DNA of 52,865 bases, taken from contig NZ_AP018222.1 of assembly GCF_002368035.1 (NCBI RefSeq), positions 6,009,348-6,062,212 on the forward strand, read 5' to 3'. The notes under the pieces were generated by a model, which saw only the letters and a list, made by a program, of their open reading frames with translations, did no database searches and was not told the DNA's origin. The position numbers and the translations under genes are program-made. Within the stretch, counting starts at the first letter, position 1, and every line of letters begins with the position of its first letter. Shown here piece by piece: positions 42,956 to 52,055 of the stretch. Source of the DNA: Nostoc linckia NIES-25 (lineage in GTDB: Bacteria > Cyanobacteriota > Cyanobacteriia > Cyanobacteriales > Nostocaceae).

Positions 42956-44938
42956 ATGAAGCAAAAACTACATTCAGAATCTTCAGATTGTTGCAGTTGC
43001 GAACACGAGCATCATGAGAATCATAACCATCATCATGATGAGAATCATAACCATGACCACAATCATAATCACGGTGAAGAATTCAACCTTAAAAATGAGG
43101 TATTTCCTTTAATAGTGATTTTAAGTTTGTATGCGCCTGGTGTAATTTTTGAAAACCAATTGCATAATACACTCTACTCAATAGGTGAATATTTGGTGTT
43201 CATTCCTGCTTATTTATTAAGTGGATGGAGTGTTTTAAAAACTGCGGGACGCAATATACTTAGAGGTAGAATATTTGATGAAACATTTTTAATGACAGTA
43301 GCGACACTAGGAGCGATCGCAATTCATAAATTGCCCGAAGCTGTGGGAGTTATGTTATTTTATAAAATTGGCGAATTGTTCCAAGATATTGCTGTCAGCC
43401 GTTCTCGTAATTCTATCAAAGCTTTATTAGAAATACGCCCAGACTATGCAAATCTTCAAACAGAAAATGGGCTAAAGAAAGTATCGCCAGACACAGTAAA
43501 AATTGGAGATATTATCGTCGTCAAACCTGGAGAAAAGATTCCCTTAGATGGGGAAATTATTGAAGGTAATTCTCAAGTTGATACATCTGCGTTAACTGGC
43601 GAATCTGTGCCGCGAACTGTGAAGTTGGGAGAAACAGTTTTAGCTGGAACAATCAATAAAATCGGTGTCCTCAGCATTAAAGTCACAAAGCTTTTTGATG
43701 AATCTTCCATTGCCAAGATTTTAGACTTGGTGCAGAATGCCAAAAGCAAAAAAGCCGAAACAGAGAAATTTATTACTAAATTTGCTCGATATTACACTCC
43801 CATAGTAGTTTTTACATCTTTAGCAGTTGCTTTGTTACCTCCTTTATTTATTTCTGGGGCAACTTCTTCAGAATGGATTTATCGCGCCCTGATTTTATTA
43901 GTTATTTCCTGTCCATGTGGACTAGTTATCAGTATTCCATTAGGTTACTTTGGAGGTGTTGGAGGTGCAGCTAAACGCGGTATCTTGGTGAAAGGTTCTA
44001 CGTTTTTAGATAGCCTGAATGCAGTCAAGACAGTTATTTTTGACAAAACCGGAACTTTAACAAAAGGAGTATTTAAAGTTGCAGAAATAGTACCGAAAAA
44101 TAGTTTTACTCAGCAAGAATTACTAGAACTAGCTGCTAAGGTTGAATCGCATTCTAATCATCCCATTGCCCAATCCATCCGCAATGCTTACGGTAACAAT
44201 ATTGATGCATCTGATGTGAGAGATTATGAAGAGATAGCAGGTTATGGAATTAGAGCTAAAGTTGAAAATAGGGTAGTAATAGCAGGAAGCGATCGCCTAT
44301 TACATAAAGAACGCATTGTTCATGATAATTGCCTAGTAGAAGGAACAGTTATTCATTTAGCAGTAGATAATATTTACGCTGGGTATATAGTCATTGACGA
44401 TGAAATTAAAGAAGATGCCAGACAAGCAATTAAAACACTCAAAAAAATGGGTGTAGAAAAAACAGTAATGTTAACAGGAGATAATCAAGCGATCGCTTCT
44501 CGAATTGCTCAACAAATTGGCATAGATATCTACGAAGCAGAGTTATTACCAGAAGAAAAAGTCAATGCCATTGAAAAATTCATTAGCACCAACGACAAAC
44601 ATGGTAAAGTAGCCTTCATTGGCGATGGTATTAATGATGCTCCAGTGATTGCCAGAGCAGATGTTGGTATGGCAATGGGCGGCTTAGGTTCAGATGCAGC
44701 CATAGAAACTGCCGATATTGTTATCATGACAGATGCACCCTCAAAAGTAGCAGAAGCAATACAAATTGCCAGAAAAACTCGGCAAATAGTTTGGCAAAAC
44801 ATTGGGTTTGCTTTAGCAATTAAAGGTGTATTTATTGGATTGGGTATTTTAGGGATAGCGACAATGTGGGAAGCTGTCTTTGCTGATGTTGGAGTAGCAT
44901 TGCTAGCAATTTTCAACGCAACTAGAGTGATGAAGTGA
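42956..44938 (+). CDS. P1B-type heavy-metal-transporting ATPase
   Basis: A 660-residue metal pump of the Zn/Cd/Pb type. Instead of an HMA domain the N terminus is a histidine-rich stretch (about residues 12-42) with a CCSCEH motif, which should bind metal. Eight membrane helices are expected; the CPC motif (ISCPCGLVISIPLG, about 320) lies in one of them. Catalytic motifs are TGES (about 213), DKTGTLTKG (about 362), SNHPIAQS (about 400), MLTGDNQAIA (about 508) and IGDGINDAPVIARADVGMAMG (about 563). The CPC-type and the DKTGT region suggest efflux of Zn, Cd or Pb. No SmtB-type regulator gene is adjacent; the Zur-box-like site upstream is the only regulatory hint. Confidence 0.9.
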   Translation: MKQKLHSESSDCCSCEHEHHENHNHHHDENHNHDHNHNHGEEFNLKNEVFPLIVILSLYAPGVIFENQLHNTLYSIGEYLVFIPAYLLSGWSVLKTAGRNILRGRIFDETFLMTVATLGAIAIHKLPEAVGVMLFYKIGELFQDIAVSRSRNSIKALLEIRPDYANLQTENGLKKVSPDTVKIGDIIVVKPGEKIPLDGEIIEGNSQVDTSALTGESVPRTVKLGETVLAGTINKIGVLSIKVTKLFDESSIAKILDLVQNAKSKKAETEKFITKFARYYTPIVVFTSLAVALLPPLFISGATSSEWIYRALILLVISCPCGLVISIPLGYFGGVGGAAKRGILVKGSTFLDSLNAVKTVIFDKTGTLTKGVFKVAEIVPKNSFTQQELLELAAKVESHSNHPIAQSIRNAYGNNIDASDVRDYEEIAGYGIRAKVENRVVIAGSDRLLHKERIVHDNCLVEGTVIHLAVDNIYAGYIVIDDEIKEDARQAIKTLKKMGVEKTVMLTGDNQAIASRIAQQIGIDIYEAELLPEEKVNAIEKFISTNDKHGKVAFIGDGINDAPVIARADVGMAMGGLGSDAAIETADIVIMTDAPSKVAEAIQIARKTRQIVWQNIGFALAIKGVFIGLGILGIATMWEAVFADVGVALLAIFNATRVMK

Positions 44939-45046
44939 AGAATTCAGAATTCAGGAGTCAGGAGTCAGAAAGAGATTAAAACTTCTATTGATTGTTCCTG
45001 TTTGATTTTTCCGTAATACCAATTCTGTATGAAGCTGCACATAATC

Positions 45047-45161
45047 CAATACGGTTCAGTTAAGGATTTTTTGGATAACCATAGGCCTGTAGAGACGTTG
45101 CATTGCAACGTCTCTACATTGTTCCCAGGATAAAGGTTTTAATCTTATCTGAACCGTATTG
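45047..45161. mobile_element. MITE-like element with 10-bp target duplication, carrying a hairpin
   Basis: The ends CAATACGGTTCAG and its exact complement CTGAACCGTATTG are flanked by GCACATAATC on both sides (45037-45046 and 45162-45171), a perfect 10-bp target duplication. The 115-bp core holds the GTAGAGACGTTGCA hairpin (45089-45117) seen also at 23546. It has no coding capacity. It shares its ends with the element at 17449-17573. Confidence 0.9.
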
Positions 45162-45198
45162 GCACATAATCAAGACCCCCCTGTAGTCCCCCCTTAAG

Positions 45199-45403
45199 GC
45201 TACGGTGTACACACAAATTATCGAATCACTACCAGTCCTCGAATTACCCCACCCTAACCCTGACTTTTCTAAGGGGAGGGAACTGGATTTTCTTTTTTCC
45301 TCCCTTGACAAGGATTTTCTTATTTCCCCCCTTGACAAGGGGGGATTAAGGGGGGTAAAACCCGGATCTCAAAAGCAACTCCGATTTGTGTGTACACAGT
45401 ACC
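45199..45403. mobile_element. Composite repeat with GCTACGGTGTACACACAAAT ends
   Basis: The left end GCTACGGTGTACACACAAAT matches the reverse complement of the right end (GGTACTGTGTACACACAAAT) at 18 of 20 bases. The same family ends the element at 13821-13985. No target duplication is seen, so it is old or rearranged. The core holds two CCTTGACAAGG-type palindromes. Confidence 0.6.
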
Positions 45404-45489
45404 AAAACTGCTGTAATTACAAAAGCTCATCCTCGTATAAGCCCAGAATAACCCGTTATAGAACAACTTAAGTTGAGCTTATACATGGA

Positions 45490-45720
45490 CATATTTTTCT
45501 CGAAATTTGTGTTTTTGTATAAATAAAACTAAAGTGGTTCTAGAACTACTTATTTTTAATTTATAGAAAGTCCTCGAACGATAAGTCAAAAATAATTTTT
45601 TCTCGAACTACTTATTGTCAATTTATTAATCAACACGTTTTTCTCGGTCTGACACCTTCTGAAGTGACAAATCAACATCTTTTAGTCAATCGGGCATGTT
45701 TTTGAGCGAGTCAGGAACAT
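45490..45720. repeat. Array of degenerate TTTTTCTCGAA motifs
   Basis: Related motifs begin near 45494 (TTTTTCTCGAA), 45538 (TTCTAGAACTACTTATT), 45571 (TCCTCGAACGATAAGT), 45596 (TTTTTCTCGAACTACTTATT) and 45638 (TTTTTCTCGGT). Copies at 45538 and 45600 share most of 28 bases. The spacing is irregular (about 30-40 bases), so this is not a CRISPR. It could be protein-binding DNA or a decayed transposon end. Confidence 0.5.
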
Positions 45721-45837
45721 GTTTTACTACAGATCCTTAATCAAATCGGGAATCCGTGATTGCGAAATTGTAGAAGTTAAAACTGAAAAGTAATAATTGA
45801 AGAAACCATCCTCAGTAGCATCCCCTTGAGGTATACC

Positions 45838-46518
45838 GTGAACTCATATATTAAAAGTATCGCTACAGCTGCGTTAGCGTTGTTACTAATTTATTCTGGA
45901 AAAGAAGCAGTTGGATTAACCCAAAAAATCGATAGTTCAGTTACTATCGCTCAATCCCAACCATTAACAGACACCTTAATTATTCCTGGGGAAAGAGTCG
46001 GGCCGATAACACGCACAACCACCAAACGAGATTTAGTTAAGTTATTTGGTGCGTCTCGTGTTGTTGATAAAACCATTTCTGGTGCTGAAGGAATCGGTAG
46101 TTTTGCAGCTACTCAATTAAAGTTAGATCGAGGGCGATCGCTTTTGGTAGTCTGGAGTGATAAGACCCGTACCAAACCTCTGGATGTGCGTAACTTAGGT
46201 TCAGCTTGGAAAACCCGCGAAGGTATCAGCGTTGGAACCCCATTGAGCGAGTTACGCAAGAAATTAGGTAACTTTAAACTCTATGGATTAGGTTGGGATT
46301 ACGGCGGTACAATTTTGTTAGATAGTAGCAAGTTATCTCGCTATCAAGGCAAAGTAATTTTCCGAGTAGACGCTGCTCCTAGCGCATACGAAAAGTTTCC
46401 CAATGACTACCAAGCAGTGTCTGGAGATGGTACTTTTTCCTCCAGCAATTCCCATTGGAAACCTCTGGGAATTAAGTTATCAGAAATTATCGTTGTCCTG
46501 AATCCAAGTCAGGAATAA
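45838..46518 (+). CDS. Exported hypothetical protein
   Basis: 226 residues from the GTG at 45838, which follows GAGGT by six bases; a TTG four codons upstream is less likely. A signal peptide (MNSYIKSIATAALALLLIYSG) is present, with the mature part beginning around residue 25-40. The mature protein has repeated beta-strand-like segments (LIIPGERVGPITRTTTKRDLVKLFGASRVVDK, ISVGTPLSELRKKLGNFKLYGLGWDYGGTILL). The phrase GxRVGPIT...DLVKLFG resembles small periplasmic modules in which the Arg/Gly turn is conserved. I do not recognise a family. It stands alone, with repeats on both sides. Confidence 0.65.
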   Translation: MNSYIKSIATAALALLLIYSGKEAVGLTQKIDSSVTIAQSQPLTDTLIIPGERVGPITRTTTKRDLVKLFGASRVVDKTISGAEGIGSFAATQLKLDRGRSLLVVWSDKTRTKPLDVRNLGSAWKTREGISVGTPLSELRKKLGNFKLYGLGWDYGGTILLDSSKLSRYQGKVIFRVDAAPSAYEKFPNDYQAVSGDGTFSSSNSHWKPLGIKLSEIIVVLNPSQE

Positions 46519-46719
46519 TACAGCAGTTTTGATTTCTATGAGGTACAGAGTAATCGGTGCAAGAGGCAGGAGTTAGAAGGCAGGGGAGGTAAGGGGGGTA
46601 AGGGGAAAAGGTTAAAGGTTAAAGGGAAAAGGATAAATTTAATCTTTCCCCTTTTCCCCTTACCCCTTTCCCTTTTCCCATGCCCAATCCCCAATCCCCA
46701 ATCCCCAATCCCCAATCCC
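46519..46719. repeat. Facing simple repeats and CCCCAAT tandem array
   Basis: GGGGAAAAGGTTAAAGG (about 46600-46632) faces CCCCTTTTCCCC (about 46647-46680). A tandem array of CCCCAAT units follows at 46683-46718. The cassette separates two convergent genes and could end transcription from both sides. Confidence 0.65.
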
Positions 46720-49620
46720 TTAAACATTACTCTCTAATTGTCGGGCTACAAGTCGGGCAAATAAACCTTCTTGGGCAATCAACTCTGAGAAGTTACCAAC
46801 CTGCACCATATAACCTGCGTCAATTACATAAATCCGGTCTGCATCGCGAATTGTGCTGAGGCGATGGGCAATTACTACTCTGGTAGCATTTAACTTGGCT
46901 AAACTTTCAGTAACGATCGCCTGAGTGCGATTATCAAGTGCGCTGGTTGCTTCATCCATTAAAATAATTTTGGGCTTGGAAACTAGCGATCGCGCAATCA
47001 ACAATCTTTGCCTTTGTCCGCCAGACAGATTACTACCACCCTCAGCGATTATAGTATGCATTCCCATTGGCATTTGCTTGATATCATCAGCCAAGCCTGC
47101 CATCTCTGCTGCTGACCAAGCTTCTTCTAGAGAAACCAAAGCCCCAGCTGTGATGTTCTTAAAAATCGAGCCTGTGCCGATTTTGCCATTTTGCAGCACC
47201 ACCCCCAACTGTCGCCGCACAGCTTGGAGTTCCATCTGTGCCAAGTCTTTGCCATCATAGTAGACATTGCCTGTTAATGGAGTTTCAAATCCCAACAACA
47301 AGCGTAATATCGTTGATTTTCCACTTCCAGAAGGGCCGACAATCGCCACAAATTCTCCTGGTTCGGCATGGATACTGACATCATTGAGAATTAAGCCTCC
47401 ATTTTCCGAGTAGCGAAAGCTGACACGATCTAAGGCAATTCGGCCGTTTAATTGGCCTGGGTTAAGTTTAGCGGGATCGTATTCAGGTTGCGATCGCAAT
47501 ATCGGTTTTGCCCGTTCCCATATTGGTACAATCCCCCAAATCTCAGATACAGTATTGCTCAGATCAATTACGCCTTTGAGAAAAATCGTCGCTGCATAGT
47601 TAAAAGCAACAAATGTACCAAGTGTTAGGCGTGTCTGCATCAATGGCATGACACCGAAAATCAATATAGAATTTACCAAAGGCAGTGCTTCATTAAAGAT
47701 GGAAACACCATCTTTAATTTGTTGCCAACTCGCCTTTAGCCGGATCTGCTGGCTATACTTTTTTGCCCAAGGGGCAAATGCGCGTTCTTCTGCCATAGCT
47801 ACCCGCAGCTTGGCGACACCGTTGATGAGTTGGACGCTAAGTCCCTGAATCGCGCCGTCGAGTTCTAGCTGTTTTTGTGATTTATTGACTAATAAAAAGC
47901 TAGAAACAACAGTAAATACAGCGGCAAGGATTGTTAAACCAACTTCCACAAATGCTAATTGCCAGCTGTAAATAAACATCAAAACCAAGTTGAATAAGGC
48001 AAAAATTCCACTCAACAACGTTCTTTGAGTAGCGCCGCTAACTTTTTGATGAATTTCCCTCACCGCCATCACGCGGTTAACCAAGTCTCCAGAAGTATAC
48101 TGACGAAAAAATCCCGGACTCAATCTCAGCAACCTGTCCCAAATGGCTGGTTGCAATACGCTATTAGTGGCGCTTTCGATTCGCAAGGTAATAATACTTT
48201 GGGCAATTTGAAAAGCGAACTGTGCAAATGCGACTGCAAACAGTACTAATCCAATCTGCCATAATAAAGCGCGATCGCCTTCGGGAATGGCATTATTGAT
48301 TAAAATAGCCGTTGCTTGCGGCGCAACCATTCCCAATATCGTGCCTAGTACGCCGACTAGACAAATATTAACGATGTCTTTTTCATAACCTTTGATTCCG
48401 AACCGCAACAAGTCGATGGCGCTAAGTGCGACTTGCGGTAACGGTCGATACAAAATATATGCTGTGGCTGACAGTGTTTTTGCGACTGATTCATTTACAG
48501 GCGTGCGAGTCCGCGCCACCGGGTCGAAGATGACATAATCACCATTATCTTTAGGCAACAAGGCCACCGGGCGTTCCAACTCCGTATAAGCTAACATCGC
48601 CCCTTGGTCTTGACGCCACCAGTCGCTTGCCAAAGTCACCCGCCGAATGCGAACTTGGGATGCATTAGCGATCGCCGCCACCGGGTCATTAATAGCACCA
48701 AAATCGTCTGCGGGTGGACGAATCTTTATCCCTAACACTCGTCCGACTGCTCCCAGTGCTACTAATAGAGGCGGCCCTTCTTCCAATAAAGCAGCTTCTG
48801 GCTCTGGTTGCAATACTGTTGCTAAGTCTGAGAGGGCGTTTTCTATTACTTGCTGATTAAATTGCTCTCGTTGCTGAAACTGACGAAATTCTGCTTCTGC
48901 TTCCCTGCTTGCTAACAAACTAAAATATTCAAAAAAATAAGTATGGAAGCATACTAAGCTTGTAAGTATTTCTTCGGCATTTTTGATGTCTGCGGTTGGC
49001 AACATCCATCCGGTAACTGCATTTTCCGCCTCCAACCACATAGCACTTGTAAATGGAAACATTGGCGAGGCAGAATTGAGCTTTAATTCCTCAACTCCCA
49101 TCCAGCGAGTACTTCCCTGCTGCAACTTCACCCACACGAGTGTTTGTTGCCATAACACAGCCTCACCACTCGATAAGGAAAAATCCCCCTCAAATGCCTC
49201 TACAACATTTAATGGCATTGCCAACACTGTTTGTTGGGCAGTTAGAGATTGTCCCAAATGGTTCGCCCAACCTTCTAAAAGTGCCACAGCTTGCGGGTCT
49301 GCCGCTGCAACTTTTCTCGCCAAATCAACTATTAATATCTGGCATAATTTAGTGGGTTCAATTGCGATCGCAACAAAACCCCATTGGCTTGGTGCTACTA
49401 CTTCAGGTAACAACGCTGCACCGAACAATGCTTCACCTACACTGACATGGAACAGATAGCGACGACGTTCCTCAACAGTACTGTTTTTCACTCTCGCTGC
49501 AAACACCGCTAATGTTCCAGACTCCACCACCCAGACTGTTTTTGGGTCGTTCAACAGTAGTGGTTCGTTTGCTTGCAAAGAGTATAGTTTAGGAGAAGGA
49601 TTCACCTGCGGGTTACTCAT
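46720..49620 (-). CDS. NHLM-type peptide-export ABC transporter, ATP-binding/permease
   Basis: A 966-residue fused ABC exporter of the NHLM bacteriocin family, which exports peptides with nitrile-hydratase-like or Nif11-like leaders, usually beside a second, peptidase-containing transporter. The N terminus (about 1-400) lacks a C39 peptidase. It includes a cyclic-nucleotide-like fold (ESGTLAVFAARV...LFHVSVGEALFGAALL) and the segment GVLGTILGMVAPQATAILINNAI opens the membrane domain (about 400-690). The ATPase has Walker A VGPSGSGKST (about 755), LSGGQRQRLLIARSL (about 868) and ILMDEATSALD. The partner gene, expected next to it, lies on the other side of a restriction-modification cassette (52056 on). 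Confidence 0.85.
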   Translation of the reverse strand: MSNPQVNPSPKLYSLQANEPLLLNDPKTVWVVESGTLAVFAARVKNSTVEERRRYLFHVSVGEALFGAALLPEVVAPSQWGFVAIAIEPTKLCQILIVDLARKVAAADPQAVALLEGWANHLGQSLTAQQTVLAMPLNVVEAFEGDFSLSSGEAVLWQQTLVWVKLQQGSTRWMGVEELKLNSASPMFPFTSAMWLEAENAVTGWMLPTADIKNAEEILTSLVCFHTYFFEYFSLLASREAEAEFRQFQQREQFNQQVIENALSDLATVLQPEPEAALLEEGPPLLVALGAVGRVLGIKIRPPADDFGAINDPVAAIANASQVRIRRVTLASDWWRQDQGAMLAYTELERPVALLPKDNGDYVIFDPVARTRTPVNESVAKTLSATAYILYRPLPQVALSAIDLLRFGIKGYEKDIVNICLVGVLGTILGMVAPQATAILINNAIPEGDRALLWQIGLVLFAVAFAQFAFQIAQSIITLRIESATNSVLQPAIWDRLLRLSPGFFRQYTSGDLVNRVMAVREIHQKVSGATQRTLLSGIFALFNLVLMFIYSWQLAFVEVGLTILAAVFTVVSSFLLVNKSQKQLELDGAIQGLSVQLINGVAKLRVAMAEERAFAPWAKKYSQQIRLKASWQQIKDGVSIFNEALPLVNSILIFGVMPLMQTRLTLGTFVAFNYAATIFLKGVIDLSNTVSEIWGIVPIWERAKPILRSQPEYDPAKLNPGQLNGRIALDRVSFRYSENGGLILNDVSIHAEPGEFVAIVGPSGSGKSTILRLLLGFETPLTGNVYYDGKDLAQMELQAVRRQLGVVLQNGKIGTGSIFKNITAGALVSLEEAWSAAEMAGLADDIKQMPMGMHTIIAEGGSNLSGGQRQRLLIARSLVSKPKIILMDEATSALDNRTQAIVTESLAKLNATRVVIAHRLSTIRDADRIYVIDAGYMVQVGNFSELIAQEGLFARLVARQLESNV

Positions 49621-49763
49621 TGTTCAACTAATGGAATGTTTGATGGGCTAGAAGCCTTTTATTATCGCAGTACTTTTATATAGTACATAGCGTTTACAAT
49701 CTATAATTAATAATTATTTTATTTATATAATTTTCGATGAATATTGTCATTTAAATTTTACTT

Positions 49764-50708
49764 TTAAAAAATGCTATTAATATAATTCGATACTCCCTGA
49801 TGACCATCCCCAAAGTCTTGTATAAATTCATCAGTTACTCTATTTGCACAAGTATCTATTTCTTTAGAAAGAGAATTGTGATGCAGTATCTGATGTGCTG
49901 ACTTTCGTAAAACCTCAAATAATTTAGAACTGTAATCAGAGTCTTCGCTTAAGAAATCCCACAATTCTTTGCCAATCAAAGTTTGCATTTCCCAGTCAGG
50001 CAGTATTTGTTTTAATAGACCAATTGTTACTGTTTTACTTGTTCTTTTACCATAAGTAAATCCTATATATGCTTTGTCTCCTTCTTTAATCTTTTCTTGA
50101 ATTTTTTCAGCCCAATAAACTACTTGGTCTTTATCCATATTGTTCGGGCCGCTTTTTATTTGCAGCCAGGATTTTTCACCATCACTCGTAGTTTTAACCA
50201 AATCCCATCCTGATTTTTTAACTTTTTCAACGCTATCAGAGCTAGTAAGTAAGAGGTCTTCTATAAAAAATCCCATAGATGTAACAATTGACCGAGTAGC
50301 TGCCATATAAACATTTAATCTGACAACTGCATCTGGAGTATCCAAATTAAGTGCTCTAATCAAAAATGGGTTGGGATTTAAATTTTTTAAAGATAGGCTT
50401 CTAACCATATTTAGTTGTTTTTGGGTAAATACCCTACTAATAATGGCTAAATAATTTTCAGCAACTGTCAATTCTGTTGATAAAGTGCCTGATTCCTTAT
50501 ATATAGACAAATTTTTAATTTCTTCGTCTGTTAACTTTAAAACGTTTCTACCAGATAGGCTCTTGAGGGTTTTTAGATTTTCTTCTTTAAATTCTAAAAA
50601 ATCTTCTATATCTGCAAAATAGGAAGCAAGAGAACGTGCTTTTTTATGTGTAATACCTACCTCCTTTTCTAAGGCATATGCTAACATCTCATGAAAATTT
50701 TCTGACAC
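49764..50708 (-). CDS. PmeII-family type II restriction endonuclease
   Basis: A 314-residue protein with a GTG start and AAGGAGAAAGGAGA just upstream. The nuclease core is GWDLVKTTSDGEKSWLQIKSGPNNMDKDQVVYW, with Asp169 and Gln183-Ile-Lys185: a PD-(D/E)XK variant with Gln in place of the first acidic residue of (D/E)XK. The SGPNN-KDQ block is, from memory, characteristic of PmeII-family enzymes. The N-terminal third (about 20-70) looks like a helix-hairpin-helix region (LASYFADIEDFLEFKEENLKTLKSLSGRNVLKLTDEEI) that may contact DNA. The recognition site cannot be told. It lies 21 bases downstream of the methyltransferase gene, in the same operon, and should be protected by it. Both genes are AT-rich and lack intact HIP1 sites. 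Confidence 0.75.
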   Translation of the reverse strand: MSENFHEMLAYALEKEVGITHKKARSLASYFADIEDFLEFKEENLKTLKSLSGRNVLKLTDEEIKNLSIYKESGTLSTELTVAENYLAIISRVFTQKQLNMVRSLSLKNLNPNPFLIRALNLDTPDAVVRLNVYMAATRSIVTSMGFFIEDLLLTSSDSVEKVKKSGWDLVKTTSDGEKSWLQIKSGPNNMDKDQVVYWAEKIQEKIKEGDKAYIGFTYGKRTSKTVTIGLLKQILPDWEMQTLIGKELWDFLSEDSDYSSKLFEVLRKSAHQILHHNSLSKEIDTCANRVTDEFIQDFGDGHQGVSNYINSIF

Positions 50709-50729
50709 TCTCCTTTCTCCTTTATTTAA

Positions 50730-51932
50730 TTAACTCAAATCCTTTCGTAGTTCAAATGTAAAAAGTGAAAGCTGTTCAAAAACATTTAGTGATTCTGTTT
50801 TTTCATTTTTAATTAATTTATATAAATATTGACCTATAGCATAAGCTAATTTGACTGGAACAGAATTACCTATTTGTCTATATCTAGATGTAACAGAACC
50901 ATAGAATATCCAATCATCGGGGAACGTTTGAATTCTTGCATACTCACGTACGCTAAGAGGTCGTAATTCAAGAGGATGACACATATCTGTAGCCTTCTGA
51001 TGTGGGCTTGTCGTCACCGTAGGAGAGGGTTTATCCCAAGACAATCTTCTATAAAATCCAACTTTACCACCTCCAGATTTGTAAGCACCTCCCATTGCCT
51101 CAGGTTTTAATTCGTCTGGCAAATATCTCCAATTTTGGCCTTCTTTCAATAAAGAAAGATATTTAAGACGTTGTTTAGAATAAGAAACATATTCTGGTTG
51201 AGGATCGGATAAATTCGCAAGAGCATCTCTTAGAGTGAGCCATTTTGGAAGCCCTTTTAAACCATTTATATCGTGAGTAGGTTTAGGAAAAGTGAAAACT
51301 TCACTATTTCGCGAACCAATAAATATTACTCTTGCTCTCCTTTGTGGTACACCATAATCAGCAGCCTCTACTAACTTAGGAGGAGCGACTTCATATCCAA
51401 TTGTTCTCATTTCGGCTAATACAGCTTGAAGGGCCGCGCCCTCCATTTCATCTGGTTCTAAAGGAGGATATCCAACACCTCTTTGATTATGAGGTCTATG
51501 CCGAATAGGAGACGAAAGTAATCCTTTGACGTTCTCCATTAAAAAAAAGCGAGGTTGGATTTCTTTAACAATACGAATGAAATCCATAAATAAACTTCCA
51601 CGTGGATCTATCACAGAACCACGCTTCCCCGCTGTGCTGAATGGCTGACAGGGTGGCCCTCCTGTTACTAAATCTACTTCACCAGGTAAAAGAGGTCTAC
51701 CAAGTTTTAAAACACGTCCTCCTTCTTGTAGCAACGTTTGTGCTGAAATCTGTCTAATATCTCTCGGTACAGCACTTTCACAAAGGTGAGGACGGTTCAT
51801 AACAATAGTTTTTGTTGCATCAGCATCTATCTCAACTACGCTGACAGTATAAAAACCTGCTTCTTCTATACCCAAATCAAGACCGAAAGCTCCTGCAAAC
51901 AAAGCAATAGATATTAATTGGTTATTAATCAC
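50730..51932 (-). CDS. DNA cytosine-5 methyltransferase
   Basis: A 400-residue C5-cytosine methyltransferase with a GTG start and GAGGTAAAG ribosome-binding site. Motifs are I (ALFAGAFGLDLGIEEAGF), IV GGPPCQPFS with catalytic Cys95, VI FFLMENVKGL with Glu133, VIII QRRARVIFIGS, and X RYRQIGNSVPVKLAYAIG. The variable region between VIII and IX (about residues 215-330) forms the target-recognition domain and cannot be read into a sequence. It methylates a site shared with the endonuclease encoded 21 bases downstream. The pair has intruded between the two NHLM transporter genes. Confidence 0.93.
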   Translation of the reverse strand: MINNQLISIALFAGAFGLDLGIEEAGFYTVSVVEIDADATKTIVMNRPHLCESAVPRDIRQISAQTLLQEGGRVLKLGRPLLPGEVDLVTGGPPCQPFSTAGKRGSVIDPRGSLFMDFIRIVKEIQPRFFLMENVKGLLSSPIRHRPHNQRGVGYPPLEPDEMEGAALQAVLAEMRTIGYEVAPPKLVEAADYGVPQRRARVIFIGSRNSEVFTFPKPTHDINGLKGLPKWLTLRDALANLSDPQPEYVSYSKQRLKYLSLLKEGQNWRYLPDELKPEAMGGAYKSGGGKVGFYRRLSWDKPSPTVTTSPHQKATDMCHPLELRPLSVREYARIQTFPDDWIFYGSVTSRYRQIGNSVPVKLAYAIGQYLYKLIKNEKTESLNVFEQLSLFTFELRKDLS

Positions 51933-52055
51933 CTTTACCTCAAGTTCGCAAAAACAATTCTACTCACATTTAAACCTAATAGATTTTTATAACTTCTACA
52001 AAATTGTTTAGGTGGGTAATTCTATAGTTGTCATCTAGGTTTTTGAGAAATACTC

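Larger units (their letters stand above)
44939..45837. other. 900-base gap of mobile elements and AT-rich repeats
   Basis: No gene is supported; the 88-codon frame at 45205-45471 runs through repeats. From left to right it holds CAGGAGTCAGGAGTCAG repeats, the element at 45047-45161, the composite element at 45199-45403, and an AT-rich array of TTTTTCTCGAA-like repeats at 45490-45720. The exported hypothetical protein's promoter must lie at the right end. Confidence 0.6.

Noticed and set aside
45205..45471. Open frame of 88 codons between the P-type ATPase and the exported protein
   Set aside because: It runs through palindromic repeat DNA of a mobile element and codes for low-complexity sequence.
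45640..45700. Similarity to Tn7-like or CRISPR-associated transposon ends (GTGACAAAT)
   Set aside because: Only a short match is present, with no ordered TnsB-like sites and no transposase, Cas or guide-RNA genes.
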